DNA of 64,000 nt from Longirhabdus pacifica (lineage in GTDB: Bacteria > Bacillota > Bacilli > Paenibacillales > DSM-105158): positions 1-64,000 of the forward strand of contig NZ_QXJP01000005.1 in assembly GCF_004115085.1 (NCBI RefSeq), in the 5' to 3' direction. Below, one piece after another: positions 1-8,746 of this stretch. Below the pieces are notes generated by a model. It saw nothing but the letters and a program-made list of their open reading frames with translations, made no database searches and had not been told where the DNA came from. How positions within the stretch are numbered: the first letter of the stretch is position 1; each line of letters opens with the position of its first letter. The position numbers were made by a program, and so were the translations under genes.

Positions 1-70
1 TTAGCTCAGCTGGGAGAGCATCTGCCTTACAAGCAGAGGGTCGGCGGTTCGATCCCGTCAGCGTCCACCA
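1..70 (+). tRNA. tRNA-Val (TAC), 5' end cut by the window
   Basis: The D arm, an anticodon loop with TAC, the T arm and an encoded CCA at 68-70 are visible. The first acceptor bases lie outside the window. Confidence 0.93.
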
Positions 71-87
71 TAATTAAATAATAATAT

Positions 88-164
<77 letters not shown>

Positions 165-178
165 AATTAATTTAATAC

Positions 179-255
179 GGAGCTGTGGTGTAGTGGTCTA
201 ACATTCCCGCCTGTCACGCGGGCGATCGCGGGTTCAAATCCCGTCAGCTCCGCCA
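179..255 (+). tRNA. tRNA-Asp (GTC)
   Basis: Complete cloverleaf with anticodon GTC and encoded CCA at 253-255. Confidence 0.95.
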
Positions 256-271
256 TTATTATTACTTGTTT

Positions 272-347
<76 letters not shown>

Positions 348-361
348 TTTTAATTGAATAT

Positions 362-437
<76 letters not shown>

Positions 438-441
438 TTTT

Positions 442-527
442 GGAGGATTAGCGAAGTGGCCAAACGCAGCAGACTGTAAATCTGTTCCCTTACGGGTTCG
501 GTGGTTCGAATCCATCATCCTCCACCA
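442..527 (+). tRNA. tRNA-Tyr (GTA)
   Basis: 86-nt class II tRNA with a long variable arm, anticodon GTA and encoded CCA. Confidence 0.95.
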
Positions 528-530
528 TTT

Positions 531-604
531 AGGGGCATAGTTTAATGGTAGAACAGCGGTCTCCAAAACCGTTAGCGTGGGTTCAACTCCTGCTGCCCCT
601 GCCA
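531..604 (+). tRNA. tRNA-Trp (CCA)
   Basis: 74-nt cloverleaf with anticodon CCA and encoded 3' CCA. Confidence 0.95.
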
Positions 605-645
605 GAAGAACAAAATAGTTAAATTAGTAAGTACTTGTATTATGT

Positions 646-722
646 GGCGGTCGTGGCGAAGTGGTTAACGCACCGGATTGTGGCTCCGGCATTCGTGGGT
701 TCGATTCCCATCGGTCGCCCCA
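646..722 (+). tRNA. tRNA-His (GTG)
   Basis: Cloverleaf with anticodon GTG. An eight-pair acceptor stem with an encoded G-1 (646) opposite C73 (719), followed by CCA, is the His identity element. Confidence 0.94.
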
Positions 723-723
723 T

Positions 724-798
724 TGGGGATTAGCCAAGCGGTAAGGCAACGGACTTTGACTCCGTCATGCCCAGGTTCGAATCCTGGATCCCCAGCCA
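724..798 (+). tRNA. tRNA-Gln (TTG)
   Basis: 75-nt cloverleaf with anticodon TTG and encoded CCA. It starts 2 nt after tRNA-His. Confidence 0.94.
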
Positions 799-802
799 TT
801 AT

Positions 803-877
803 GCGGACGTGGCTCAGTGGTAGAGCATCGCCTTGCCAAGGCGAGGGTCGCGAGTTCGAATCTCGTCGTCCGCTCCA
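803..877 (+). tRNA. tRNA-Gly (GCC)
   Basis: 75-nt cloverleaf with anticodon GCC and encoded CCA. Confidence 0.95.
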
Positions 878-882
878 GACTG

Positions 883-956
883 GGCGCCATAGCCAAGTGG
901 TAAGGCACGGCTCTGCAAAAGCCTTATCCCCAGTTCAAATCTGGGTGGCGCCTCCA
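883..956 (+). tRNA. tRNA-Cys (GCA)
   Basis: 74-nt cloverleaf with anticodon GCA and encoded CCA. Confidence 0.95.
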
Positions 957-963
957 TTAATTT

Positions 964-1049
964 GCCGGGGTGGCGGAATTGGCAGACGCACAGGACTTAA
1001 AATCCTGCGGTAGGTGACTACCGTACCGGTTCAAGTCCGGTCCTCGGCA
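964..1049 (+). tRNA. tRNA-Leu (TAA)
   Basis: Class II tRNA with a long variable arm and anticodon TAA. The discriminator A is at 1049 and is followed by TTATT, so CCA is not encoded, unlike the preceding tRNAs. Confidence 0.94.
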
Positions 1050-1055
1050 TTATTA

Positions 1056-1132
1056 GTGCCCTTAGCTCAGCTGGATAGAGCGTTTGACTACGAATCAAAA
1101 GGTCGGGAGTTCGAATCTCTCAGGGCACGCCA
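1056..1132 (+). tRNA. tRNA-Arg (ACG)
   Basis: 77-nt cloverleaf with anticodon ACG (A34 expected to be edited to inosine) and encoded CCA. Confidence 0.95.
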
Positions 1133-1142
1133 TTATAGGTGA

Positions 1143-1224
1143 GCCGGTGTGGCGGAATTGGCAGACGCGCACGACTCAAAATCGTGTTCCTTCGGGAGTG
1201 TAGGTTCGACCCCTATCACCGGTA
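1143..1224 (+). tRNA. tRNA-Leu (CAA), last gene of the cluster
   Basis: Class II tRNA with anticodon CAA. The acceptor closes with a G1-T72 wobble, discriminator A is at 1224, and no CCA is encoded. The cluster terminator follows 16 nt later. Confidence 0.92.
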
Positions 1225-1240
1225 TATATGAGATATCAAT

Positions 1241-1275
1241 AAGATGTTTATGTACATTACATAAGCATCTTTTTA
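1241..1275 (+). terminator. Rho-independent terminator of the tRNA cluster
   Basis: AAGATG-TTATGTA pairs with TACATAA-CATCTT, followed directly by a T run. Confidence 0.85.
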
Positions 1276-1443
1276 GTATGTTTATATTTTTTATAAATAA
1301 GTGCTTTTTAATACTTTTACTATCTCATTGTGCCTTTGCTGTTCTTCCACGTAAAAAATCTCAAACTTCGTGAATGGCATTGTCCTGCGTGCCATATTCA
1401 TCATGATAGAGACATGAACGCAAGTATCAACTTGCTGAAGCTA

Positions 1444-1589
1444 AGCTAGCCAAGTAATTGGTATTTTCTTTAGGGGTAGGAACCTACCCTCATAGCTTGG
1501 TAAATATAGATAGCTAACAAAAGTAACTACTTCCCAAGAAGCATCCACTTCTAACGACCCATAAGGGTGTTAAGTGGTGTGTAGTTCAC
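1444..1589. ncRNA. Candidate structured RNA of unknown family and strand
   Basis: Two nested-hairpin domains are visible. In the first, AGCTA/TAGCT encloses CCAAG/CTTGG, which encloses the perfect hairpin GGGTAGG-AA-CCTACCC (1474-1489). In the second, AACTAC/GTAGTT encloses CCACTT..AAC.ACCC-ATAA-GGGT.GTT.AAGTGG (about 1543-1576). I do not recognise it as tmRNA, RNase P or SRP RNA. It could be a 6S-like or orphan RNA, or only hairpin-rich spacer. Confidence 0.3.
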
Positions 1590-2121
1590 AAACTAACTTC
1601 AGTTCGTTAAACTCGTTTAGTTCGATGTATTGTGTTTTTGCAAAGGCCTGTTTGCATTTTGAATAAGATATGGATAAGTAAAAGTATGTCGAAATAGTAT
1701 AGAATTCATCTGATGCAGAATAGAAGTTTGAAATGCTGTGAATACGCTACGTATGTAGTTCCTTTTGTCACATGTAGTCTACGTCGTATGACAACAAGAA
1801 AACAGACGCTGTTAAGTAAGATTTTATTGTTTTATGGGGCTTAATGCAATGCTAAAGAAGAGAAGGGTAATCATACGAGTACATAGGTTGGATTAATCCA
1901 TATCATTAGAATTTTAATGTAACCTTTTTGTAACCAAACTTTATACAATAGAGTTTAAAATATTAATATATTGAGATGTAGAAACGATGCAATACTATTT
2001 ATATAAACTGTGAATCATACTCAATGTATGGAAAGCAGTGAATACAATCTTTATTCAAATTCAATAACGATCTAACGATAAAGAAGATTGAAGCATAAAT
2101 GGAACATAGAAATAAAAAAAA

Positions 2122-2144
2122 GGTGGAGTATAAATATCCCCACC
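2122..2144 (-). terminator. Terminator of the NlpC/P60 gene
   Basis: GGTGG/CCACC stem flanked by an A run on the left and an A run on the right, so it can work on either strand. It lies about 100 bp after the stop codon of the minus-strand gene. Confidence 0.6.
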
Positions 2145-2240
2145 AAAAAACAAACAAGCAAATTTATTATGAAATAACCTTTAAAACTATTAATTAAAAA
2201 AGAAATCCATGTTAGTAGTGTTAGAATAAAAAATGAAATA

Positions 2241-3035
2241 TTACTTTATTGCACTACCACCGAAAATAAAGCGATGTTCCCAATGCTTGCCTTCGATACT
2301 ATCGATACGTACACCACCGCTATTTTTAGAATATGTGTGAAGGATTTTACCATTTCCTAAGTAAATACCTACGTGACTAACTCTTTGATTTGATTTGTTA
2401 ATTCCTGTGTAGTTACTTTTGCTGCTACCTCTGTAACTCATGAAAAACATCAAATCGCCTTTGTTTAAGTTTTCCCAATTTTTCACGTTGTTGTTCAGTG
2501 TATTCTTTACATAGTTTGCTTGTGTTCTTGAGTTAGAAGGCAACGTTTTATTGATACCGTCTTTAAAAGCTTGCTTTACGAAGTCAGAGCAGTCAAACGT
2601 TCTCGTATTGGAACGACTTGATCCGTATTCGTAAGGAGTACCAAGATATTTTTTACCTGCATTAATCACTTTGTTTACTTTACTACTAGTGCTAGTGGAT
2701 GAACTGCTAGAACTACTAGAACTTGAAGAATTGCTTGTACTAATATACTTGCTATTTGCTGAAGCATAGCCGATATTACCATTCTTATCTTTTACTTTAT
2801 ACCAATAACTATTATATTTACTTAAAATCGTTACCTTTTCTCCCTTTTGCAACATACGAATTTTAGAAGAAGAAGTACTTGGCTTTTTACGTAAATTTAC
2901 TCCGTATTTCACCGTTCCACTTGTTGATGCCGCATACACCGTTCCTTGATCTGGTGCAGTAAAATTAAGACTTGCAGGCACTTGAGAAAATACTAGTGTC
3001 CCCGCTATAATACCCGTTATTATTTTTTTTCTCAT
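2241..3035 (-). CDS. Secreted SH3b-NlpC/P60 peptidoglycan hydrolase
   Basis: The 264-residue product starts with a signal peptide (about 1-36, with AASTS near the cleavage site). An SH3b wall-binding domain follows (about 42-98), then a Ser-rich linker (about 99-116) and a C-terminal NlpC/P60 domain (about 118-264). The catalytic Cys is in TFDCSDFV, the His in VSHVGIYLG, and a further polar residue in HTYS. Such enzymes cleave gamma-D-Glu-DAP bonds in stem peptides outside the cell. AGGAGG lies 8-9 nt before the ATG. It is transcribed away from the envelope-stress operon to its right. Whether it works in autolysis, cell separation or spore germination cannot be read from the sequence. Confidence 0.9.
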   Translation of the reverse strand: MRKKIITGIIAGTLVFSQVPASLNFTAPDQGTVYAASTSGTVKYGVNLRKKPSTSSSKIRMLQKGEKVTILSKYNSYWYKVKDKNGNIGYASANSKYISTSNSSSSSSSSSSSTSTSSKVNKVINAGKKYLGTPYEYGSSRSNTRTFDCSDFVKQAFKDGINKTLPSNSRTQANYVKNTLNNNVKNWENLNKGDLMFFMSYRGSSKSNYTGINKSNQRVSHVGIYLGNGKILHTYSKNSGGVRIDSIEGKHWEHRFIFGGSAIK

Positions 3036-3201
3036 TGTAATTCCTCCTGTTGTAGTATAGCTTGTCCAAAAAATAATGATAGCGTCTTTAATGTGGACGC
3101 TTTTTCTTTATATTCTTTTCTATCCTAACATAGACTTTTACACTATTTCGGTAGTAATTGTTGCCATGGAATTTTGTGCTTGTCTACTGTGGCATCACTT
3201 C

Positions 3202-3217
3202 CTAGACCTAGGTCTAG
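3202..3217. promoter_or_regulatory. Perfect 16-bp palindrome, candidate operator of the lia-like operon
   Basis: CTAGACCT|AGGTCTAG is a perfect palindrome lying between the divergent hydrolase gene and the envelope-stress operon, about 110 bp before the first gene. Known lia operons are autoregulated by LiaR binding an inverted repeat upstream of liaI, so this is a reasonable LiaR-type site. That assignment rests on position only. Confidence 0.45.
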
Positions 3218-3328
3218 TACCAAATTACGTCTTAGGGCGGTTTTAAGAAATGACAGTTTGCGCTAAAATATCAATAACAGCAACAATTATAATAGTTATA
3301 AAGTAAAAAAGAGGTGGTGAAATATTCA

Positions 3329-3616
3329 ATGAAGAACAAACAGTTTTTGGCATTTGCTTTCATTTTTATTGGTTTAGTTATGTTATTTAGATATGTAGGT
3401 AATATATTCCCCTATTGGTTATCGGGCTATATTATTCCTATAGCATTCCTCTTGTTTGGTTATTACGGGGTAAAAAGCGGAAGAGCCATAATCGGAACCA
3501 TTATGATCGTCATTGGAGGAATTCTTTTACTTATTAAATTATCGTGGATTATTGGTCTTGTTATTGCAATTGGTTTAGTATTTATAGGATTTGGTATGTT
3601 GAGTAAAAAATCATAG
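3329..3616 (+). CDS. Small membrane protein, LiaI-like position
   Basis: A 95-residue protein made almost entirely of three to four hydrophobic segments with short charged turns. It is the first gene of the PspA-PspC-PspA-LiaF-LiaF-LiaS-LiaR cluster. In B. subtilis the first lia gene, liaI, encodes a small membrane anchor for the PspA-like LiaH. The same role is likely here from context, although this protein is not obviously LiaI by sequence and also resembles the N-terminal membrane part of LiaF-type proteins. I choose ATG 3329 because GAGGTGG at 3311-3317 is well spaced for it; GTG codons at 3314 and 3317 overlap that site. Confidence 0.65.
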   Translation: MKNKQFLAFAFIFIGLVMLFRYVGNIFPYWLSGYIIPIAFLLFGYYGVKSGRAIIGTIMIVIGGILLLIKLSWIIGLVIAIGLVFIGFGMLSKKS

Positions 3617-3674
3617 CGTAAATGTAAATATCATAATTAACTAACTAAACAAATGTAGTAAAGGAGGAATACAT

Positions 3675-4352
3675 GTGGCAAATATTTTTGAACGCATAGG
3701 AGATATTACATCAGCAACATTAAACGATTGGTTGGAGCAAACACAAGATCCAATGAAAGCAATAAATCAATATTTATATTCTCAAAAAAGAAAAGTGGAG
3801 CAGGCGAAGCAACTGTACTACCAATGTGAACGCTATGCATTACAAATGAAAAAACAATGGTTAGATGCACATGAGTGGATGGAGAAAAGAGAGGAACAAG
3901 CGCAATTAGCGTTGAAAGCTGGTGAGGAAAAGCTAGCAAGACTTGCGCTTCAAGAAAAAATACAATATGAAGAAAAAGCGGAGCAGTATAAAAAACTATA
4001 TGAACAGGCAGAATCAAACCAGGAGCAAGCAGAACAACAACTGATTTCTTTGCAAAGTAACTATAATGAAGTTTGGGAAAAAAGAGAAATCATCGTTGCG
4101 CGAATGCAGTCGGTGAAATTACAGCAGCAAATAGATGCGAATCGAAATCAGGTTACAAATAATGAAGCATGGTTTCATCGTTTAGAAGATAAGGTGATGG
4201 ATATGGAAATGGAAGCAGGAGCAATGCGAAAACTGGCAGCAGACTTACCGCATTCGGCATCGGGTTTACATTACTTTGAACATCAAAAAACCACCACAAA
4301 AGTGGACGCCCAACTTGAAATGATGAAAGAGAAATTGCAAAAGGAGGAATAA
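3675..4352 (+). CDS. PspA/IM30 family protein (LiaH-like), copy 1
   Basis: The 225-residue product is nearly all alpha-helix and coiled coil, rich in Glu, Gln and Lys. It begins MANIFERIGDITSATLNDWL and has DPMKAINQYL, the N-terminal signature of PspA/IM30/LiaH proteins, and is the family's usual length. These proteins form ring or rod oligomers that bind stressed cytoplasmic membrane. It starts at GTG 3675 behind AAGGAGG. Only 3 nt separate it from the PspC gene, so the two are translationally linked. A second family member follows at 4834. Confidence 0.88.
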   Translation: MANIFERIGDITSATLNDWLEQTQDPMKAINQYLYSQKRKVEQAKQLYYQCERYALQMKKQWLDAHEWMEKREEQAQLALKAGEEKLARLALQEKIQYEEKAEQYKKLYEQAESNQEQAEQQLISLQSNYNEVWEKREIIVARMQSVKLQQQIDANRNQVTNNEAWFHRLEDKVMDMEMEAGAMRKLAADLPHSASGLHYFEHQKTTTKVDAQLEMMKEKLQKEE

Positions 4353-4355
4353 AAG

Positions 4356-4829
4356 GTGCAGAACCTTTACCGTTCTAGGAATGATAAAAAAATTGGCGGA
4401 ATATGCGGTGGTTTAGGTGAAAACTTTAACATAGATCCTTCACTTATTAGAATCGTTTTAATCATCGTTACATTTGTAACAGGATTTATTTTGGTTCCTA
4501 TTTATTTACTTGCTATGTTTGTAATACCGAAAGAACCAAGAGTAAATCGCTTTGATTCCTATGCGACCGCACATGGTCATACAGGTGGGATGGGTAATCC
4601 TAATCAACCATTCTATAGCAATGGAAATACGGGACAGCAGTTTCAACCGCCTTATCCACCGCCACCTTATGAACAACCTTTTTCATCACAATCGACACAG
4701 CAAGGGACGAAAGAGCAAGCAGCATCTTCATCTATAGACGATATGATGCATGATGTGGAGAATAAAGTTTTACGTAAAGAGATTGAAAAACTAAAACAAA
4801 AACTAGAAGAATACGAGAAGGGAGAATAA
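4356..4829 (+). CDS. PspC-domain membrane protein
   Basis: The 157-residue product has an N-terminal PspC domain (about 1-60: [20 protein letters not shown], then one long membrane segment). A Pro/Gln/Gly-rich linker (about 75-110) and a short acidic coiled coil (about 125-157) follow. PspC proteins sense or relay membrane stress together with PspA. The gene starts at GTG behind AGGAGG that overlaps the end of the first PspA gene, and it sits between two PspA-type genes. The C-terminal coiled coil could contact the PspA rods; that is inference. Confidence 0.85.
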   Translation: MQNLYRSRNDKKIGGICGGLGENFNIDPSLIRIVLIIVTFVTGFILVPIYLLAMFVIPKEPRVNRFDSYATAHGHTGGMGNPNQPFYSNGNTGQQFQPPYPPPPYEQPFSSQSTQQGTKEQAASSSIDDMMHDVENKVLRKEIEKLKQKLEEYEKGE

Positions 4830-4833
4830 CACA

Positions 4834-5523
4834 ATGGGAGTTTTCAAAAGAATAACGGATATGACGAAAGCATCTTTACATGATGTATTAGATAAGGTAG
4901 AAGATCCAATAAAAATGTTAAATCAATATTTGCGTGAGCGTGAAGAAGAAATATCTAAAGCAGAGGTTACTGTTGCAAAACAGATGGCTAACGAAGGGAA
5001 ATTGAAACATCGTTACGAAGAAGTAAAAAGAAAGCAGCAAGAATTTGAAACGTTAGCGGAGAAAGCATTAAAAGAAGGAAATGAACAAGCTGCAAGACAA
5101 TGTTTAGCGGAAAAAATATATTACGATCAAAAAGTAACCGAATTTTATGATTTATCTCAAACCGCGAGTATACAAGCTCAAGAACTAGTGCAACAGCTGC
5201 ATGAGTTAAAAGACGAATACTATCAAATGAGAAATAAAAGAAATGAATTGGTCGCACGTGCTCAAATGGCGAAAGCGCAAAAGAATATGGCAGAAGCTAC
5301 TTCTAGTGTTCATTCCATTCATACCGGAGGATCTGCACAAGGCTTTCAGCGAATGGAAGAAAAAATCATACAGATGGAAGCAGAAGCAAACATCATGCGT
5401 TCCCCAGAAAAATATATGATGACAAACGGAAATACATCACCTATCCATAATGCAAAAGTTGAGGAGCAACTTGCACAGATGAAAACAAAGCTACACGGTA
5501 GCAGTGATGAAGAAAAAGTGTAG
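4834..5523 (+). CDS. PspA/IM30 family protein (LiaH-like), copy 2
   Basis: A 229-residue helical coiled-coil protein beginning [20 protein letters not shown], with [11 protein letters not shown] matching the PspA signature. It is clearly paralogous to 3675-4352, sharing [20 protein letters not shown] and the terminal QMEAEA/DMEMEA helix, but the two are strongly diverged. It follows the PspC gene by 4 nt. After it a gap of about 130 bp, which includes a short inverted repeat near 5590-5630, separates it from the LiaF genes, so the two halves of the cluster may be expressed at different levels. Confidence 0.88.
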   Translation: MGVFKRITDMTKASLHDVLDKVEDPIKMLNQYLREREEEISKAEVTVAKQMANEGKLKHRYEEVKRKQQEFETLAEKALKEGNEQAARQCLAEKIYYDQKVTEFYDLSQTASIQAQELVQQLHELKDEYYQMRNKRNELVARAQMAKAQKNMAEATSSVHSIHTGGSAQGFQRMEEKIIQMEAEANIMRSPEKYMMTNGNTSPIHNAKVEEQLAQMKTKLHGSSDEEKV

Positions 5524-5655
5524 TATGGACTATAAAACAGCATCACCATAAACTCCATTTAAAACGATCTGCTAAACCATGATGTTGTAAAGCCTAGGTG
5601 ATATACTATATACCTAAGGCTTTACTATGTTTATGTCTACTAGAAAGAAGGTGCA

Positions 5656-6324
5656 ATGATTTTGAAACAAAATAAACGCAACACTTCATATTTCCTCGTT
5701 TTTTCAGGATTATTCATTCTTTGTTACTTCATTTTAGGTTTAAGCACTTTACTTGGAGTTGTTTTTGTTTTGTTCGGATTGTTGAAGTTGCGCAGCGAAA
5801 AACACAGTGGCAGAGACAAGACGGGTTACTTGTTATTCGCCATAGGAGTGGCTATACTATTAAGTGATTATTTATCTTTTATTTTCGCCATTTTACTCAT
5901 TATTGTTGGGTATTTTATTATACAGAATACGAATGTTTCGAGCTCTGAAGAGCCTGTTAAACGCAAGCAACACTTTATTCAAAGCGTTAAAAAAACGGAC
6001 ACACAATGGGATGTGAAAAATCATCATTCTTGGTCATTTATCGAAGAGGTAAGGATAGATCTTTCCAAAGCTGTGTTATGGGGAGAAAAATCTACCATTA
6101 TTCATCAAGCGGTCATTGGAGACATGAAAATCTATGTACCAGAAGAAATCGGTGTTCGCTTACAATGTTCTGTTTTAATGGGTTCTTTTAAAATAGGAAA
6201 AGATGGTGAAGAAGGCTTTTCCAAAATGATAGATTGGCAAACTGCAAATTATGAAAATAGTAACGATAAAATAGAGATTATCGTAAATTATATGATAGGA
6301 AATATTGTGGTCAAAATGTTGTAG
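5656..6324 (+). CDS. LiaF-like membrane regulator, copy 1
   Basis: 222 residues. Four hydrophobic segments occupy about residues 12-95, followed by a soluble C-terminal domain (about 115-222) with SFIEEVRIDLSKA, IGDMKIYVPEEIGVRLQCSVLMGS and VNYMIGNIVVK, the signature of the LiaF / cell-wall-active-antibiotic response domain. In lia systems LiaF holds the kinase LiaS inactive until envelope stress. It stands upstream of a second LiaF-type protein and of the kinase/regulator pair. The start could also be TTG 5662. Confidence 0.85.
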   Translation: MILKQNKRNTSYFLVFSGLFILCYFILGLSTLLGVVFVLFGLLKLRSEKHSGRDKTGYLLFAIGVAILLSDYLSFIFAILLIIVGYFIIQNTNVSSSEEPVKRKQHFIQSVKKTDTQWDVKNHHSWSFIEEVRIDLSKAVLWGEKSTIIHQAVIGDMKIYVPEEIGVRLQCSVLMGSFKIGKDGEEGFSKMIDWQTANYENSNDKIEIIVNYMIGNIVVKML

Positions 6325-6378
6325 AAACTATTCTTGCAATGAAATAATTTAAGGTTTGAAAAGAGTGGGAGGTTTAGC

Positions 6379-6903
6379 GTGGATATTTTTTTCGATGGTT
6401 ATATGTATGTTGTTATAATATCACTTTTGCTTACAGTCTTACTTATTGCAATAGGGTTGTTTTTTAGACAAAGTAAACCATTTCCCAAATATGAAGGTTA
6501 CACCGATTCTCTAGGTTACACCGAATCTGAAGGTTACATTAAGCCTAAGCATTTTTTCATTCAGACCTTTAAGAAAAAACACGAACCATTTCATTTTCAA
6601 AACCATCATTCTAGATCATTTATAGAAGAAGTGGTAATTGACCTTTCCAAAGCAGAGTTTCAGGAAGAGACCTACATCATGATTCACAAGGCAACAATAG
6701 GAGAGATGAAAATTTACATACCAGAAGATTTGGGTGTTCGCTTGCAATGTTCTGTGCTGTTAGGTTCAGTTAAAATGGGGAAAAATAAAGAGGAAGGCAT
6801 ACCGAGTAAGCTAGAATGGGAAAGTCCATATTATGAATTCAGTCCACATAAAGTGAATATTATAGTAAATTATATGATAGGGGATATTATCATTAAGAAG
6901 TGA
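6379..6903 (+). CDS. LiaF-like protein, copy 2, with a single membrane segment
   Basis: 174 residues. It keeps only one N-terminal membrane helix (about 8-28). A short repeated stretch (YEGYTDSLGYTESEGYIKP) precedes the same C-terminal LiaF domain as its neighbour: SFIEEVVIDLSKA, IGEMKIYIPEDLGVRLQCSV, VNYMIGDIIIK. The two soluble domains are close paralogues while the membrane parts differ. This suggests duplication followed by loss or replacement of the four-helix anchor. It starts at GTG 6379 behind GGGAGG. Confidence 0.85.
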   Translation: MDIFFDGYMYVVIISLLLTVLLIAIGLFFRQSKPFPKYEGYTDSLGYTESEGYIKPKHFFIQTFKKKHEPFHFQNHHSRSFIEEVVIDLSKAEFQEETYIMIHKATIGEMKIYIPEDLGVRLQCSVLLGSVKMGKNKEEGIPSKLEWESPYYEFSPHKVNIIVNYMIGDIIIKK

Positions 6904-6916
6904 TAGGAGGTTCCAT

Positions 6917-7990
6917 ATGAAGAGAGAGAAAAAGTTAACCAGTATGAAATGGACTCTTATTGTGGAATCTATGATCTATACTGCCTTATTATTGATTGTA
7001 TTTCTATATGTTTTGTACTCTATAGGGGTCAGAGACATCTTCATTGATGTTTCTTGGTTTGATATGATCCAATATGCTATTTTCTTTTTTCTTATCGTTG
7101 TGATTGGTGGACTCATACTGGGATATTGGCAAAGTTACAGAATAAAAAGCAGGTTAGATAAATTATCCGATGCTTTATACTACTTGGAAAAAGGAAACTT
7201 CAATCGTGAATTTCCAGAGCTTGGTACGGATGAAATTGGTAAACTGACGGATCAAATCACAAAGATAAGCGACAAATGGAAAGAGCAGGTGGAATCACTC
7301 CAGCGGTTATCCACTAACAATGCACAGCTTGCTGAACAAGCCAGAGTAACGGCAATAATGGAAGAGAGGCAACGTTTAGCTCGCGAGTTGCATGATGCAG
7401 TCAGTCAGCAATTGTTTGCCATTTCCATGACAGCAACGGCGACAAGTAGAACGATTAGTAAAGATGTGGATAGAGCTACTGCACAAGTATCTCTCATAGA
7501 GGAAATGGCCTCCGTTGCACAGTCGGAGATGCGGGCTTTGTTGTTGCATTTAAGACCAGTACATCTTGAGGGGAAAAATTTAGCAGAAGGATTAATGGAA
7601 TTAATAAAAGAACTTAAATCAAAAGTGCCTATTTCCATTGAATGCGAGATGGATTACGCGATACAATTTAGTAAAGGCGTAGAAAATCATCTGTTTCGCA
7701 TCGTACAAGAAGCTTTTTCTAACACACTAAGACATTCTAAAGCGGATAAAATGGAAGTGAGATTGTATCCACGTGATGACGTGGTGAGACTATTGATTAT
7801 GGATAATGGAATAGGATTTCAACTGGACGACGAAAAAGTAGGTTCATACGGCATATCTTCCATGAAAGAGCGCGTCAATGAAATTGGAGGACATTTTGAA
7901 ATTATTACTGCTGTAGGAAAAGGGACAAAAATAGATATTCGTATTCCTATTTTGCATGAAGAGGAGGAAGGCTATAGTGGAGCCAATTAA
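6917..7990 (+). CDS. liaS: LiaS-like sensor histidine kinase
   Basis: 357 residues: two membrane helices (about 13-38 and 50-72), a HAMP linker (about 72-125), a HisKA_3 dimerisation domain with the phosphorylated His in RLARELHDAVSQQL, and an HATPase domain with DNGIGF and a Gly-rich lid. The short extracytoplasmic loop marks it as an intramembrane-sensing kinase of the LiaS/VraS type, which detects lipid II cycle inhibition with LiaF. It overlaps the response regulator gene by 14 nt. Confidence 0.9.
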   Translation: MKREKKLTSMKWTLIVESMIYTALLLIVFLYVLYSIGVRDIFIDVSWFDMIQYAIFFFLIVVIGGLILGYWQSYRIKSRLDKLSDALYYLEKGNFNREFPELGTDEIGKLTDQITKISDKWKEQVESLQRLSTNNAQLAEQARVTAIMEERQRLARELHDAVSQQLFAISMTATATSRTISKDVDRATAQVSLIEEMASVAQSEMRALLLHLRPVHLEGKNLAEGLMELIKELKSKVPISIECEMDYAIQFSKGVENHLFRIVQEAFSNTLRHSKADKMEVRLYPRDDVVRLLIMDNGIGFQLDDEKVGSYGISSMKERVNEIGGHFEIITAVGKGTKIDIRIPILHEEEEGYSGAN

Positions 7991-8624
7991 AGTGTTAATC
8001 GTTGACGATCATGAAATGGTACGGATTGGACTGGCTGGAGTTTTGGGTACAGAGGAAGGCTTAGAAGTAGTTGGAGAAGCTAGTAATGGAAAAGAGGGCA
8101 TTTTGCTTGCTGAAAAATACGAGCCAGATGTCATACTGATGGATTTAGTAATGGATGAAATGGATGGAATTGAAACGACAAAACATATTATGAGTAAACA
8201 TCCTCAATGTAAAGTCATTGTGCTAACTAGCTATTTAGATGATGAAAAAGTATATCCTGTCATTGAAGCGGGAGCTTTTAGCTACTTGTTAAAAACATCT
8301 CGTGCATCCGAAATTGCAGAAGCTATTAAAGATGCGATGAATGGTAAACCTGTGTTAGAATCTAAAGTCGCTACAAAAATGATGAATCGCTTTCGTCAAC
8401 CAGCGACAGTGGAAAGTGAACCACACCATGAACTTACAGAGCGCGAATTGGAAGTGCTCATTCACATTGCTAAAGGAAAGTCCAACCAAGAAGTGGCGGA
8501 TGAATTATTTATTGGGGTAAAAACGGTAAAATTTCATGTCACGAATATTTTAGCTAAGTTAGGTGTGGAAGATCGCACACAAGCTGCAATTTACGCTATT
8601 AAACATGGAATTACAGATTTATAG
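7977..8624 (+). CDS. liaR: LiaR-like response regulator
   Basis: 215 residues. The receiver domain (about 4-120) has the acidic pocket DDHE and phospho-acceptor Asp in VILMDLVMDE. The LuxR/NarL-type DNA-binding domain (about 145-215) has LTERELEVLIHIAKGKSNQE and VKTVKFHVTNILAKLG. I choose GTG 7977 because GAGGAGG at 7961-7967 fits it; an ATG at 7956 lies upstream of that site. By homology it activates the cluster from the upstream promoter. It is the last gene of the operon. Confidence 0.92.
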   Translation: MEPIKVLIVDDHEMVRIGLAGVLGTEEGLEVVGEASNGKEGILLAEKYEPDVILMDLVMDEMDGIETTKHIMSKHPQCKVIVLTSYLDDEKVYPVIEAGAFSYLLKTSRASEIAEAIKDAMNGKPVLESKVATKMMNRFRQPATVESEPHHELTERELEVLIHIAKGKSNQEVADELFIGVKTVKFHVTNILAKLGVEDRTQAAIYAIKHGITDL

Positions 8625-8746
8625 ATGGAAACATATAGGAGAAGAAATGATAGAATACAAGTTTACGCCTCGGCAGCCAGATCAAATCTATTAATTTCTC
8701 TACTCAAAAAAGTGAAAATGATATAAAAATAGTATAATACATAGAT

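Larger units (their letters stand above)
1276..2240. other. 965-bp non-coding stretch between tRNAs and the hydrolase gene
   Basis: I see no credible reading frame with a ribosome binding site here. The stretch holds the strong nested hairpins listed at 1444-1589 and the hydrolase terminator at 2122-2144. The rest is AT-rich sequence without a recognisable feature. Confidence 0.5.

Noticed and set aside
1440-1600. tmRNA, RNase P RNA or SRP RNA
   Set aside because: None of their conserved cores is present in this hairpin-rich region.
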